Part shown: positions 1 to 8,119 of the stretch, piece after piece
How the letters are laid out: every line of letters starts with the position of its first letter
Position numbering within the stretch: position 1 is the first letter of the stretch
Assembly: GCA_910584195.1 (NCBI GenBank)
Contig: CAJTYV010000023.1
Span: forward strand, 1 to 47,175
DNA: 47,175 nucleotides
Source of the DNA: an uncultured Ruminococcus sp.
Lineage (GTDB): Bacteria > Bacillota > Clostridia > Oscillospirales > Ruminococcaceae
Reading direction: 5' to 3'
Notes under the pieces: model-generated
Database searches by the model: none
The model's input: only the letters and a program-made list of their open reading frames with translations
What the model was told of the DNA's origin: nothing
Translations under genes and position numbers: made by a program

Positions 1-2
1 GG

Positions 3-125
3 ATTAAAAATCTCGGCATCGTTTGTTTTATGGGCTGGGGGTGGTTGGCGGTTACTGTTAAAGAGTCTTTGCAGCCAAAAGTTCATCCAAGAATTGATGG
101 ATGGTTCTATCACTACAAGTATTAA
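3..125 (+). CDS. C-terminal end of an unidentified protein (partial)
   Basis: The reading frame starting at base 3 is open from the window edge to a TAA at 123-125. It encodes about 40 residues rich in Trp, Gly and Tyr, including FMGWGWLAV and ending RIDGWFYHYKY. The composition looks like a real protein tail, possibly a membrane protein, whereas the other two forward frames give poorer sequence. It converges with the minus-strand gene ending at 183. Only the C-terminus is visible and I do not recognise the family. Confidence 0.45.
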   Translation: MKNLGIVCFMGWGWLAVTVKESLQPKVHPRIDGWFYHYKY

Positions 126-182
126 AATAAGAACAATATAACTCTTTTGCTTTAGAAAATACTTAATCATACAAATATACCG

Positions 183-845
183 TTATTCTTTAGTAAGTTC
201 CCAGACATAACCATCTTGCTCTTGTCTCATAATTAGTGTATTATCATTCACAAAATACAAATATACGTCCATGCCGAGTACGTCAACATAAATGGTATTA
301 TCATTTTTCCACGAATACGAGGAAGAAACAGAAGGCTCACTTGAACCATCTTTGAATATTTTAATGGTATTACTATCGTAGGTAACTTTTTCATTAGCAG
401 TTAAGGAGTCTCCATGCATGATTACACTCCAATCTCCAATAATCCAATCTACCGATATATTCACTTCTGAATTTCTTATCACTTTCCATTCTGTCTTATC
501 ACTATCATCAATAAAAATAAGATAATTGTCAGTTTTTTCTGCTATATAAAACACTTTTGAAAGGTCATTCAGTTCAAGTCGATCATTCGTTAGTTTATAG
601 GAACTTTCAAGACTAGGAGAAGTACTACCATCTCTATAATCCTTAAATTCCCCATCTTGAAACTCTATCACTTCATCCTCAACATACTCATCAACCTTTG
701 ATATAACTCGCCATGAACCACCCAAATCAATGTTTACATTCTTTTCAGTACTAGAAGTTTGACGGAGGAACAGAATAAGAACTGCAATAATAATGACAAT
801 TACAACTGAACCAATACCGATCAATATTCCTTTTTTCGATTTCAT
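183..845 (-). CDS. Membrane-anchored protein with two tandem lipocalin-like repeats
   Basis: This 220-aa protein opens with a short Lys-rich stretch and one hydrophobic segment (residues about 7-27), giving a single N-terminal anchor with the rest probably outside the cell. Two similar repeats follow. Repeat 1 begins GGSWRV near residue 42 and repeat 2 begins IGDWSV near residue 136. Each has a FKDG/YRDGS turn, a SSY strand and a C-terminal W(K/E)(V/L) strand, reminiscent of the small beta-barrel domains found in many Firmicutes lipoproteins. A good SD (AAGGAAGG, 9 nt before the ATG) supports the start. The gene lies 18 bp after the 44-aa ORF, so the two are probably co-transcribed. The specific function is unknown. 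Confidence 0.75.
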   Translation of the reverse strand: MKSKKGILIGIGSVVIVIIIAVLILFLRQTSSTEKNVNIDLGGSWRVISKVDEYVEDEVIEFQDGEFKDYRDGSTSPSLESSYKLTNDRLELNDLSKVFYIAEKTDNYLIFIDDSDKTEWKVIRNSEVNISVDWIIGDWSVIMHGDSLTANEKVTYDSNTIKIFKDGSSEPSVSSSYSWKNDNTIYVDVLGMDVYLYFVNDNTLIMRQEQDGYVWELTKE

Positions 846-863
846 AATTATTTACCTTCCTTT

Positions 864-998
864 TCATATTGTTAACATTGTGATAAAAAGAATTAGATAG
901 CATGATAATCCAATCAATAAAATTAGAAACACACCGTATATCCATTTCTTTATTATCGTTTTTAATTGCGACTTTAATCTTTTCTTATCATTTTTCAT
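864..998 (-). CDS. Small single-pass membrane peptide (44 aa)
   Basis: A 44-codon ORF too short for usual gene calling. It has a strongly basic N-terminus (MKNDKKRLKSQLK), then a hydrophobic stretch from about residue 20 to the end (GVFLILLIGLSCYLILFI), as expected for a one-pass membrane peptide with a cytoplasmic N-terminus. An AAAGG motif lies 8 nt before the ATG. It ends 18 bp upstream of the anchored 220-aa gene, in the same direction. No family is recognised. It may be a small partner of the downstream gene. Confidence 0.5.
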   Translation of the reverse strand: MKNDKKRLKSQLKTIIKKWIYGVFLILLIGLSCYLILFITMLTI

Positions 999-1267
999 AT
1001 TTATAACCTTTAAATCTCCATGTGGAATCATAGAGCTACATCTAAAAATGGGTGCAAGTTTTCATTGGAAGAATATTGATATACGGTATCGATATCCCCA
1101 TCTATGCAAAGTTGCGTTTTTATGTTCCATTATGCGAACAGTGATTATTGTTGAGGAAATGCGCCAAAAATCTCTTGCAATAATTGCGAATAAGCAAAGT
1201 CCTATGTTAAGTTGCTCACACGAATCGTTTCGATGAGTCTTCCTTGCATTTCTTTTAAGGACACTTC
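999..1267. other. Non-coding or unresolved stretch
   Basis: These 269 bases lie between the radical SAM gene and the small membrane peptide gene. A plus-strand ORF at 1048-1236 has no ribosome binding site and no protein-like pattern. I see no clear terminator or consensus promoter. A very short minus-strand ORF (MQGRLIETIRVSNLT, about 1194-1241) is present but too short to support. Confidence 0.4.
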
Positions 1268-2893
1268 CTAATGAGATTTTTCATATTCCTGATACCCTAT
1301 CAGATGAAGTTCAACATGATTTGCTGTGGGACCTGCATATGCGGCAATGTGTTTTTTCTGTGGATTTAGTATAACCGTCAATGCCTTTCTCCAATCTTTT
1401 TCATACAGCTGCCTATGCCATTGAAAGTCGCCTAAACTCATTGCTATCTCCAATTCATTCGGATGGCTATGAATAAATCCGATATTCACTAAAGTAGACT
1501 CTCCACTGTCGATGCGCTCAATCATTTGTTCTTCAATTTTATTGTCAATAACTAAAATTTTTTCTGTAGAGTCGGTTGCACTAATATGAATTACGTTTTC
1601 AACGCAGACAATAAAAGCCTCGTCATCAATTTCAGAATTGCGATATATATGTCCCATCAAAGCACACATTTTTTCATCAAATCTTTCTGAGCTTCCCCAA
1701 TCAAAGTATTCAAAAATGCTTTTTAATGCACCCGGCGTAATTATAACAACATCTTTTGACAAGCTCTGTGCTTTTACACATGCATCACTTATTGGATTCT
1801 TATCCTTTTTGATGTCTTGTATTATGGAATCAAAAGAACGGCTTTTACAATGATCTGATAAAGTCAAAGGTTCTAATTCATAATCTGCCATACAAAAAAG
1901 CGGCTCATTTCTTTCAAAATCCCATGTGTGCAAACTATCGCCTTGACAAAGGATATAATGCTGACATTTTGCACATTTACCCTGATGTCTGTTCTCCGGC
2001 TTTCTAAAATAGGAGAAACCGTTTTCCCATATATCCGCAAAGTTATCAGTTTTTACATTTCCTTGTATAAGCTCAGGTACTTTCGGAACATTTGAACATA
2101 CGAAAATATCTCCATTCGCAAGAATGCTCCCAACTGTTTTCCCCGCATTGCATTGAAAAGGAAATGACCGAACTTCAAACTCATACTTTCCAAGATAGTG
2201 GCTACAAGAAGTTGTAACTGCATAAGGGAGATATTCATGCCTACAATGCCGGATATAATCATAGACATAATGTATTTGCTCTTTGTCCAACAGCAGTTCA
2301 CTGTCATTATTTGCCCTGCCAATTGGATCAACCGGACATATTCGCCATGAATGAATCGAAAGCGTTTTTAGCAATTCCTTGATGCTGTTAAGCTCTGTGA
2401 TGTTCTTTTTTGAGACAACTGTTGTTATCATTATGGTTTCAAGAAAATTCGCTTCCGTCAATAAGTTAATGTTATGTATAACAGTTTCAAATCCGCCTTT
2501 CACTCCACGAAGATAATCATGTGTCTCATGTAAACCGTCAATGCTGATGGAAATTGTTTTTAAGTCAGTTTGTTTCAGTTTATATATGATTTCTTCATTT
2601 AGAAGCATCCCATTTGTTACAAGTCCCCAATTAAAGCCTAAAGAAACGGCATATTGCATGATTTCAATTAGGTCATGCCGCATCAGCGGCTCTCCGCCGG
2701 AGACATTGATCATTATTTGCGACGCATCATATCGCTCTGCAATCTGTCGAAACACACAGCATATTTCTTCTTTTGATAGTTCGTTTGAACAATCGATATC
2801 ACCACATCGGCTTCCACAAAACTCACAATATGCATTACAGCGCAGTGTTGACTCCCAAAATAAAATACGCAGCGGAAATTTATTATTCTTCAT
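1268..2893 (-). CDS. Radical SAM/SPASM protein fused to a C-terminal JAMM (Mov34/MPN) domain
   Basis: This 541-aa protein has a radical SAM Cx3CxxC cluster at residues 19-26 (CNAYCEFC), the GGEPL motif of the family near residue 66, and a SPASM-type Cys-rich region ending in a CAKCQHYILC-like motif. After a linker, residues about 385-541 carry a JAMM metalloprotease signature: FIHSHP near residue 473, then S-L-G-D about ten residues later. Radical SAM/SPASM enzymes modify peptides (thioether, C-C or epimerisation chemistry), and JAMM enzymes cleave peptide or isopeptide bonds next to ubiquitin-like tails. Having both in one chain suggests modification plus processing of one substrate. The best candidate is the 105-aa protein encoded 17 bp upstream. 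SD GAGGGCG precedes the ATG. Confidence 0.85.
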   Translation of the reverse strand: MKNNKFPLRILFWESTLRCNAYCEFCGSRCGDIDCSNELSKEEICCVFRQIAERYDASQIMINVSGGEPLMRHDLIEIMQYAVSLGFNWGLVTNGMLLNEEIIYKLKQTDLKTISISIDGLHETHDYLRGVKGGFETVIHNINLLTEANFLETIMITTVVSKKNITELNSIKELLKTLSIHSWRICPVDPIGRANNDSELLLDKEQIHYVYDYIRHCRHEYLPYAVTTSCSHYLGKYEFEVRSFPFQCNAGKTVGSILANGDIFVCSNVPKVPELIQGNVKTDNFADIWENGFSYFRKPENRHQGKCAKCQHYILCQGDSLHTWDFERNEPLFCMADYELEPLTLSDHCKSRSFDSIIQDIKKDKNPISDACVKAQSLSKDVVIITPGALKSIFEYFDWGSSERFDEKMCALMGHIYRNSEIDDEAFIVCVENVIHISATDSTEKILVIDNKIEEQMIERIDSGESTLVNIGFIHSHPNELEIAMSLGDFQWHRQLYEKDWRKALTVILNPQKKHIAAYAGPTANHVELHLIGYQEYEKSH

Positions 2894-2910
2894 ATTTCGC
2901 CCTCTTCAGA

Positions 2911-3228
2911 TTAAACCTTTGATAGAACAAAGCCATCAAAAGTAGTCAACATGCACAAAGGAACATTACCTAGTCTGTCTTTTGAGGTAGGGCATCCATA
3001 TAGTATACCGCTAAATTTATTTAATGATGGGTCATAAAACATTAATTCTGTTCCATCATGTATATTAGGATACGTAGGCGGTCTTTTTCTTTGCATCACA
3101 GCTAATCTATGTGGAATATATTTTTTTTGAACCATGTAATCAAGCACATCATACATTGTCATAGTTTCATCAAATTCTAAACTCCAACGTTTATTTTTAT
3201 AGAAACAGGTTATCTTTATTTTTGACAT
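2911..3228 (-). CDS. Small beta-grasp/ubiquitin-like protein, candidate substrate of the radical SAM-JAMM enzyme
   Basis: This 105-aa protein has no signal peptide. Residues 1-75 read as strand, strand, helix (TMYDVLDYMVQK), then further strands and a final DGTELMFYDP strand, the order of a small ubiquitin-like beta-grasp fold. This is a pattern judgement, not a detected homology. The last 30 residues form a separate tail with Cys, Thr and Ser (YGCPTSK, PLCMLTT). It lies between the C-type lectin gene and the radical SAM-JAMM gene with gaps of 17-18 bp. Two readings are possible: a ubiquitin-like protein whose tail is trimmed by the JAMM domain, or a RiPP-type precursor with the tail as core peptide. 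No E1 or E2 gene is visible here. SD GAGGAG lies upstream. Confidence 0.6.
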   Translation of the reverse strand: MSKIKITCFYKNKRWSLEFDETMTMYDVLDYMVQKKYIPHRLAVMQRKRPPTYPNIHDGTELMFYDPSLNKFSGILYGCPTSKDRLGNVPLCMLTTFDGFVLSKV

Positions 3229-3246
3229 ATATTTCTCCTCTTAAGA

Positions 3247-4812
3247 TTATTTCCATTCACAAACGAAACCAAAACTCGAAATTGGAACATCACCGCTATC
3301 ACCATCAGCAACTTTTGATACATCGTCCCACATATTTTTATACATATTCCATGTTTCAAAAGTAATATCGACAGTAGCTACTTTAATGTAATACTCATCT
3401 CCCCAATAGTTATCCGGTTTCTCGTCATCCCATTTGGAATAAGCAAATTCGGAACCATCAGTCCATTTCCACGATTCTCCATCATAATAACCGCCAATCC
3501 AGATATTATATTTGTCACTGTTTTGAATGATTTCTTCAAAGTGTTGCTGTTCTTTGATACTATTTATAGAAATTAGATGTCCTCCCATAGCTTCGCAAGT
3601 CTGCTCCGCCTCCTCTGCATTCATCGGAGCATTAAACAAACAATACTGATGCCCATCAAAAAACGTATAAATATTATCATCTTTCTGCACAAGATCGATT
3701 GAATAATCTAATGAAGATATAGTTTTGCTATTAGGATTTATAATTGCTGTAAAATTTATAAAACCATATGCTGAAGGCTGTTGAATCCATTCAGTGCCTT
3801 CAAAATAGATTTTCACCGAACCATCATCACATTTTTCAACTAAACTCCCTTTCATCTTGTAGCTGCCAGTGGGAACAGACGAATTGTCATCCGAAGCATA
3901 AAACAAGAATAAGGCCTCTGCATTGTAATCTGAATCACAATTTGTTATTGTGAAATCCAACATTGTATTTCCTTGTCCGGCAGTATAACTGCCAGTATAG
4001 CAACCTTTAACATTGACCTGTTCAATATTTTCTGTATTTTCATCTAATATTTCCTCAGAACTCAAAATCATATCAACTAATCCAAAAGAAGTACCTCCAC
4101 TTTTTGATTCCGTATCATAAAAGTATACCTTTAAATATTTACAATCAGTTACATCCAAGTTAATATTAAATGGAACAGTATCCGGAGTTAAATTATAACT
4201 TTGAATTAAAGTATCCTCATTCCAAAACTCCAATTTAGTATTGAAATCTGTTGTATTATAACTTTCTATAAGTTTACATTCACCAGATAAGCTTTTATAT
4301 TTTCCATCAATTTCAAAAACACTATATGCCCAGCTTGACTCATCCGTATAATTCCATCTTGCAAGCCATCCTTCTAATCCATGCTCATAAGAAGTACTGT
4401 CTACACAAATGTTACCTCTCGTGCATTCGTGCAAACCAATTGGATATACAAAACTATCTCCTTCATTCCCGGTATATCTGTCCGATTCTATAATCGGGCA
4501 TTCATCCAAATAACAAGTATCTTTAATATCTTCATCGATAATTGGTGTAACTTCCTCTACTGCTTTATCAATATCCTTCACTTTATCATTTTCAGTAACT
4601 ATCGGTGATTTCTCAATATTTTTATTTCTTAATGGAGAATCAATATTAACCAGATACGAAACGCAAAAAAAAAGTCCACACACAAAGCACAACGATCCTA
4701 TAAATAATATTAGCTCTTTTACATCAAATTTATTCTTCTTATTTGATGCAAGATAATTCTTAAAATAAATGGAGTCAAACTGACTTCCTTTGCTGTTTTG
4801 ACTTTTACGCAT
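3247..4812 (-). CDS. Membrane-anchored surface protein with NPCBM-like and C-type lectin domains
   Basis: This 521-aa protein starts with a cytoplasmic segment containing DSIYFKNY and SNKKNK, then one transmembrane helix (about residues 33-57). Residues about 110-250 resemble an NPCBM/carbohydrate-binding beta-sandwich (SWAYSVFEIDG, LKVYFYDTE). A middle beta-rich domain follows at about 268-375. The C-terminus, from about 383, is a C-type lectin-like domain: the EEAEQTCEAMGGHL helix, WIGGYYDG, W-x-W-TDGS, EKPDN and a final FGFVCEW. This points to binding of glycan or another cell-surface ligand outside the cell. The N-terminal 40 residues closely match those of the gene at 6256-7101, suggesting both dock to the same cytoplasmic or membrane partner. 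Confidence 0.8.
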   Translation of the reverse strand: MRKSQNSKGSQFDSIYFKNYLASNKKNKFDVKELILFIGSLCFVCGLFFCVSYLVNIDSPLRNKNIEKSPIVTENDKVKDIDKAVEEVTPIIDEDIKDTCYLDECPIIESDRYTGNEGDSFVYPIGLHECTRGNICVDSTSYEHGLEGWLARWNYTDESSWAYSVFEIDGKYKSLSGECKLIESYNTTDFNTKLEFWNEDTLIQSYNLTPDTVPFNINLDVTDCKYLKVYFYDTESKSGGTSFGLVDMILSSEEILDENTENIEQVNVKGCYTGSYTAGQGNTMLDFTITNCDSDYNAEALFLFYASDDNSSVPTGSYKMKGSLVEKCDDGSVKIYFEGTEWIQQPSAYGFINFTAIINPNSKTISSLDYSIDLVQKDDNIYTFFDGHQYCLFNAPMNAEEAEQTCEAMGGHLISINSIKEQQHFEEIIQNSDKYNIWIGGYYDGESWKWTDGSEFAYSKWDDEKPDNYWGDEYYIKVATVDITFETWNMYKNMWDDVSKVADGDSGDVPISSFGFVCEWK

Positions 4813-4865
4813 AATTTCACCTCAAAAGCACTCTATGAATCAAATAGAAATTATTTCTAATTTTA

Positions 4866-6239
4866 TCATTCAATAATTATGATAGGCTGATTCTCATTAT
4901 TTAACCACTTTAAAATATAGATTATATCTTCCTCGGGAATCGCAACGCATCCAGCAGTATATGCCCCTGACATACAATGAAGGAATATAGCAGAACCGGC
5001 ATACTGAACGATGGGGTCAGTATTATAGTTTATCACGATACCATAATGATAGCTCTGAGGATAATCAATTAAATGTTCAGCACTATCCCAATCAATTTCA
5101 CATGATTCAACCCATTGATTATAATAGGCAGATTTAGAGTCATCAACCCAATAACAGTTATCATTGATTAGTCGAAAATCAATTTTTGTATCAATGTTCT
5201 CAGTACCGAATGCGAAGCCTAATGAAAACAAGCCCTTTGGTGTGCAATAGTCACCTTCTTTTTTATCTAAAGCTACACCATTTTTCCCCAATATTCCCGT
5301 TGCACTATATTGACAGATCCAACAGTTATCGGTCTTCTCATAACAGTAAACTTCACAGTTAGACGCATCAGAATCAACAACTATCAGCTGCTCAGAATCA
5401 GAAATATCAGAATACTTGTAATTGTTTGACAGCAAGAAATTTGTCAGATATTCATCACCATAATCCGAAACGGAAGAAGAAATAGGTTCGAGAGTATAAC
5501 TGTTGGTATCTGAATAATCCCACCACTCCCCTGCGTAACCGGTAAAGCCGTTTTTATACATTATCTCTTCAAGTAAAGATGCGTTCTTTGCCGCTTCTTC
5601 GGATACATCAGAGTAATTTCTATCTGCTGCATTTGAAAACTCATCAAATGCAGACGGGAATTTTACTTCACTTCCATCAGAATGTACAAATGCAATATCG
5701 ATAGTGTTTCCACGGCTATGGCTTGTTAATCCATTTCGTGGATCAGCTACAAATGTAGGATCCGGATATGCATCCCATAATCTTTGCTGTGCCTCCGGAG
5801 TCCTGTAAGCGTCCCATATTAGAATGCTATATCCATTATCCCTTAATTCATTCTGAACTTGTATCAACTTTTTTACAGTTCCATAACAAAGATAGGCTTC
5901 AGCGTCGTCATATAGAACCTGCCCCGTAAAATTTTTCTCAGTAGCGTATTGTAAATCTATATATGCATCAGGAATATAATCAATAATACGAACAAGTTTC
6001 CCATCATTAGGTATTTCTAATTCCTGTACTGGAATCACAGATGTAGATACATTATCAACAGATGTTGTTTCGGATTCGGTGATCGTTGTCTCAATTGCAG
6101 TCGATTCGTTTTCTGTAGATTCAGTATTTTGTTCTGTTGTGATTTTCGTCTGTTCGATAACGTTTGATTCAACAGTTTTAGCTGAGGAACAACCTGCCAT
6201 CATTAGAAACGATATCAATCCAATTATCAACTTTTTCAT
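4866..6239 (-). CDS. Lipoprotein: VanX-type D,D-dipeptidase fused to an L,D-transpeptidase
   Basis: The N-terminus is a lipoprotein signal (MKKLIIGLISFLMMAGC, lipidated Cys17) followed by a Thr/Glu-rich linker. Residues about 85-240 match the M15D D-Ala-D-Ala dipeptidase family: DLQYATEKNF, a WDAYR motif, the zinc-binding SHSRGNTID motif and a GEWWDY motif. The usual zinc-ligand His of EWWH is Asp here, so activity may differ. Residues about 280-457 are a YkuD L,D-transpeptidase domain with the catalytic H...G-A-Y-T-A-G-C-V motif near residue 430. The pair fits remodelling of peptidoglycan stems: removal of D-Ala-D-Ala and formation of 3-3 cross-links outside the membrane. It sits 16 bp after the 281-aa gene in the same operon. 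Confidence 0.85.
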   Translation of the reverse strand: MKKLIIGLISFLMMAGCSSAKTVESNVIEQTKITTEQNTESTENESTAIETTITESETTSVDNVSTSVIPVQELEIPNDGKLVRIIDYIPDAYIDLQYATEKNFTGQVLYDDAEAYLCYGTVKKLIQVQNELRDNGYSILIWDAYRTPEAQQRLWDAYPDPTFVADPRNGLTSHSRGNTIDIAFVHSDGSEVKFPSAFDEFSNAADRNYSDVSEEAAKNASLLEEIMYKNGFTGYAGEWWDYSDTNSYTLEPISSSVSDYGDEYLTNFLLSNNYKYSDISDSEQLIVVDSDASNCEVYCYEKTDNCWICQYSATGILGKNGVALDKKEGDYCTPKGLFSLGFAFGTENIDTKIDFRLINDNCYWVDDSKSAYYNQWVESCEIDWDSAEHLIDYPQSYHYGIVINYNTDPIVQYAGSAIFLHCMSGAYTAGCVAIPEEDIIYILKWLNNENQPIIIIE

Positions 6240-6255
6240 AGCTTTATTTCATAAT

Positions 6256-7101
6256 TTAAGAAACACTTATTTCAGAAATACAAGTGTCCTTATATTTTTC
6301 TCCTTCATATATGTCTATAATTTTGATTGTAATAAATGACGTATCAACTTTTTCTGGAAGAAAAATAACATTTTTACTATTATCCCAACCGTCTTTGCAT
6401 TCGCACTCAAAAGAATTCCCGTCTGAAAAAGTCAGTAATATATGATGGACTCTTGAGTTTTTGCGGTATAAATCTTCACTTGTACATAATCCATTCCAAA
6501 GAGTTATCTCATCTATTGCATAAGTATTATCAAGTTCTATAGTCAATTCCTCATCAATTCCATAATCATCTTTTCCTTCGCACCAACAAGTAGATAAATC
6601 ATTATCAATCACCTTTGAAGGGGAATAATTATGTGTTATATTCCCTATAGTTTCTTCATTTAATTGGCTACTTGCTGTAACATTCTTTACAGAAGAGTAA
6701 AAATCTGTTAGTTCAGCACTTATAACGATATCGTTATCAGAGGTTTCTATATTATTTATATCATTATTGGCTGGTTCAGTAACGGCTTCTTGTTCACTCC
6801 ATTCATATATGACCGTTGCTGCCTCGGTACTTTGAATTGCTTCAGTAAGCATACTGCTTGTAGCCTCATTATATATGCCATCCGAATCATTTACTATATT
6901 ATTGGCAGTATTTATGCTACTATCTTTATTCGAAGTATTTGTAATAATCCGAAATATACTAAAAGAAATAATTCCAACGAAACATATTGAGCATAGAACA
7001 AGTGAAATCTCCTTAAAATCAATTTTGTTTTTTTTATTCGACTTTATGTAATTCTTAAAGTAAATAGAATCTTGTGAATTTTTATTGCTATTGGCTGCCA
7101 T
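6256..7101 (-). CDS. Membrane-anchored protein with an NADase-type glycan-binding (discoidin-like) domain
   Basis: This 281-aa protein has a cytoplasmic DSIYFKNY/SNKKNK motif, one transmembrane helix (about residues 32-52), an acidic Thr/Asn-rich linker, and a C-terminal domain from about residue 140. That domain carries the pattern of the NADase-type glycan-binding family: Y(S)PSKVIDNDLSTCW, a GIDEELTIEL strand, NGLC, N-S-R, FSDG, a second D-GW, and the closing TCISEI. The domain is expected to bind glycans or protein ligands outside the cell; no enzyme domain accompanies it here. It is first in a tight run that continues through VanX/Ldt, the lectin protein, the ubiquitin-like protein and the radical SAM-JAMM gene. 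SD is GAGGTG, 6 nt before the ATG. Confidence 0.75.
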   Translation of the reverse strand: MAANSNKNSQDSIYFKNYIKSNKKNKIDFKEISLVLCSICFVGIISFSIFRIITNTSNKDSSINTANNIVNDSDGIYNEATSSMLTEAIQSTEAATVIYEWSEQEAVTEPANNDINNIETSDNDIVISAELTDFYSSVKNVTASSQLNEETIGNITHNYSPSKVIDNDLSTCWCEGKDDYGIDEELTIELDNTYAIDEITLWNGLCTSEDLYRKNSRVHHILLTFSDGNSFECECKDGWDNSKNVIFLPEKVDTSFITIKIIDIYEGEKYKDTCISEISVS

Positions 7102-7255
7102 CTTTCACACCTCAATAAAATCAATCTGCTTATTCATTGTCTACATATCTGATCTTTCAAAATAACCTATCTCATAATCTGAAAAATATATATTTTTCGA
7201 ATTAGAAGAGTCCCTATTTTTAAATCATGTTTCAGCTAACTTTTAAAGCTGTTTT
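7102..7255. other. Intergenic gap between the long operon and the surface-protein operon
   Basis: These 154 AT-rich bases probably contain the end of the 22-kb operon and the promoter of the surface-protein operon. A weak dyad CAGCT/AGCTG just after the 261-aa gene could be part of a terminator. No convincing -35/-10 pair was found, so read-through from upstream remains possible. Confidence 0.35.
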
Positions 7256-8041
7256 TTATTTAAACATAGTTTTTAACATGATAGATATTCCAATACAAGC
7301 AATAATAATCGGAGCTATTGCATTGACAAGCTGTATTCCTAAATTCAACATTCCAGACAAAGGCCCTGTTTGTGATTCCAGAATCATTAATCCAATTATT
7401 AGAACAGCAGATCTAGATAGTGCATCCGTGAAAGCTCTTCCTATTACTGTATCAGGTAACTGTTCAATTGCAAATGCTAACGCTGTATTATTTGGATTAA
7501 TACCTAATATTCTTCCAATAAGCATGGCTGGAGTAACAACAACTACTACTCCAGACAATACGCATTGTAAGGTGGTTAGCCCCCATTTAAATATTTCATT
7601 TTCATAAACTAACGACATAATAAAACAATTCACAACAACGCCAACCATTACTAAGATAACTCTAGAAATAATCATCATTGAAACGTTTACATCGCTTGTC
7701 GGAATCACTTTTTCAATAAAAGAAATTAAAAAAAGTAATGAAATCAACTCAGCGAGTTCTTTTACAAACAGTCCTAAATTATCATGAAAAATTGATATCA
7801 GTGTTGTATTCTTATCCATGCAAGATGCGAATGGAATTCCATCACTGATAAAACCATTACTAGTTCCACTTCCCATTATCCCCATAATCACAGCATATAG
7901 TATTAAAATGGTAATAAAACCAGATATGATTCTATCCCCTTTATTCGTTTCACCAGTTACATATGCCATTGCACCGTCAAACACAACTAGAACAAGAACC
8001 ATAAAGCCTAAACAAACCAGTAAACTTAACATAATTGCCAC
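7256..8041 (-). CDS. Polytopic membrane protein of unknown family
   Basis: This 261-aa, very hydrophobic protein has about six predicted membrane segments, including LSLLVCLGFMVLVLVVF at the start, a pair around residues 40-60, and helices after residues 90, 125, 155 and 200-255. A loop with a CMDKNTT stretch lies between segments 2 and 3. It is the last gene of the long GTPase/Hsp70 operon, after the GAP1-like gene with a gap of about 78 bp. The start is uncertain: GTG at 8041 or ATG at 8032 (MLSLLV), neither with a strong SD. It could be a membrane effector or a channel-like component. No family-level evidence supports a specific role. Confidence 0.7.
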   Translation of the reverse strand: MAIMLSLLVCLGFMVLVLVVFDGAMAYVTGETNKGDRIISGFITILILYAVIMGIMGSGTSNGFISDGIPFASCMDKNTTLISIFHDNLGLFVKELAELISLLFLISFIEKVIPTSDVNVSMMIISRVILVMVGVVVNCFIMSLVYENEIFKWGLTTLQCVLSGVVVVVTPAMLIGRILGINPNNTALAFAIEQLPDTVIGRAFTDALSRSAVLIIGLMILESQTGPLSGMLNLGIQLVNAIAPIIIACIGISIMLKTMFK

Positions 8042-8119
8042 ACTTTCTGTTTAAGAAAACAGCTTAAACACTGATTTATGTGTGTCACTCAGATCAATTG
8101 TTTAAGCCGAAATATAACA

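Noticed and set aside
1048..1236. Plus-strand 62-aa ORF between the radical SAM gene and the small membrane peptide gene
   Set aside because: No ribosome binding site, no protein-like composition and no neighbours in the same direction.
1268..3228. Full bacterial ubiquitin-like conjugation pathway
   Set aside because: A JAMM domain and a beta-grasp-like protein are present, but no E1 (ThiF-like) or E2 gene lies in the window.
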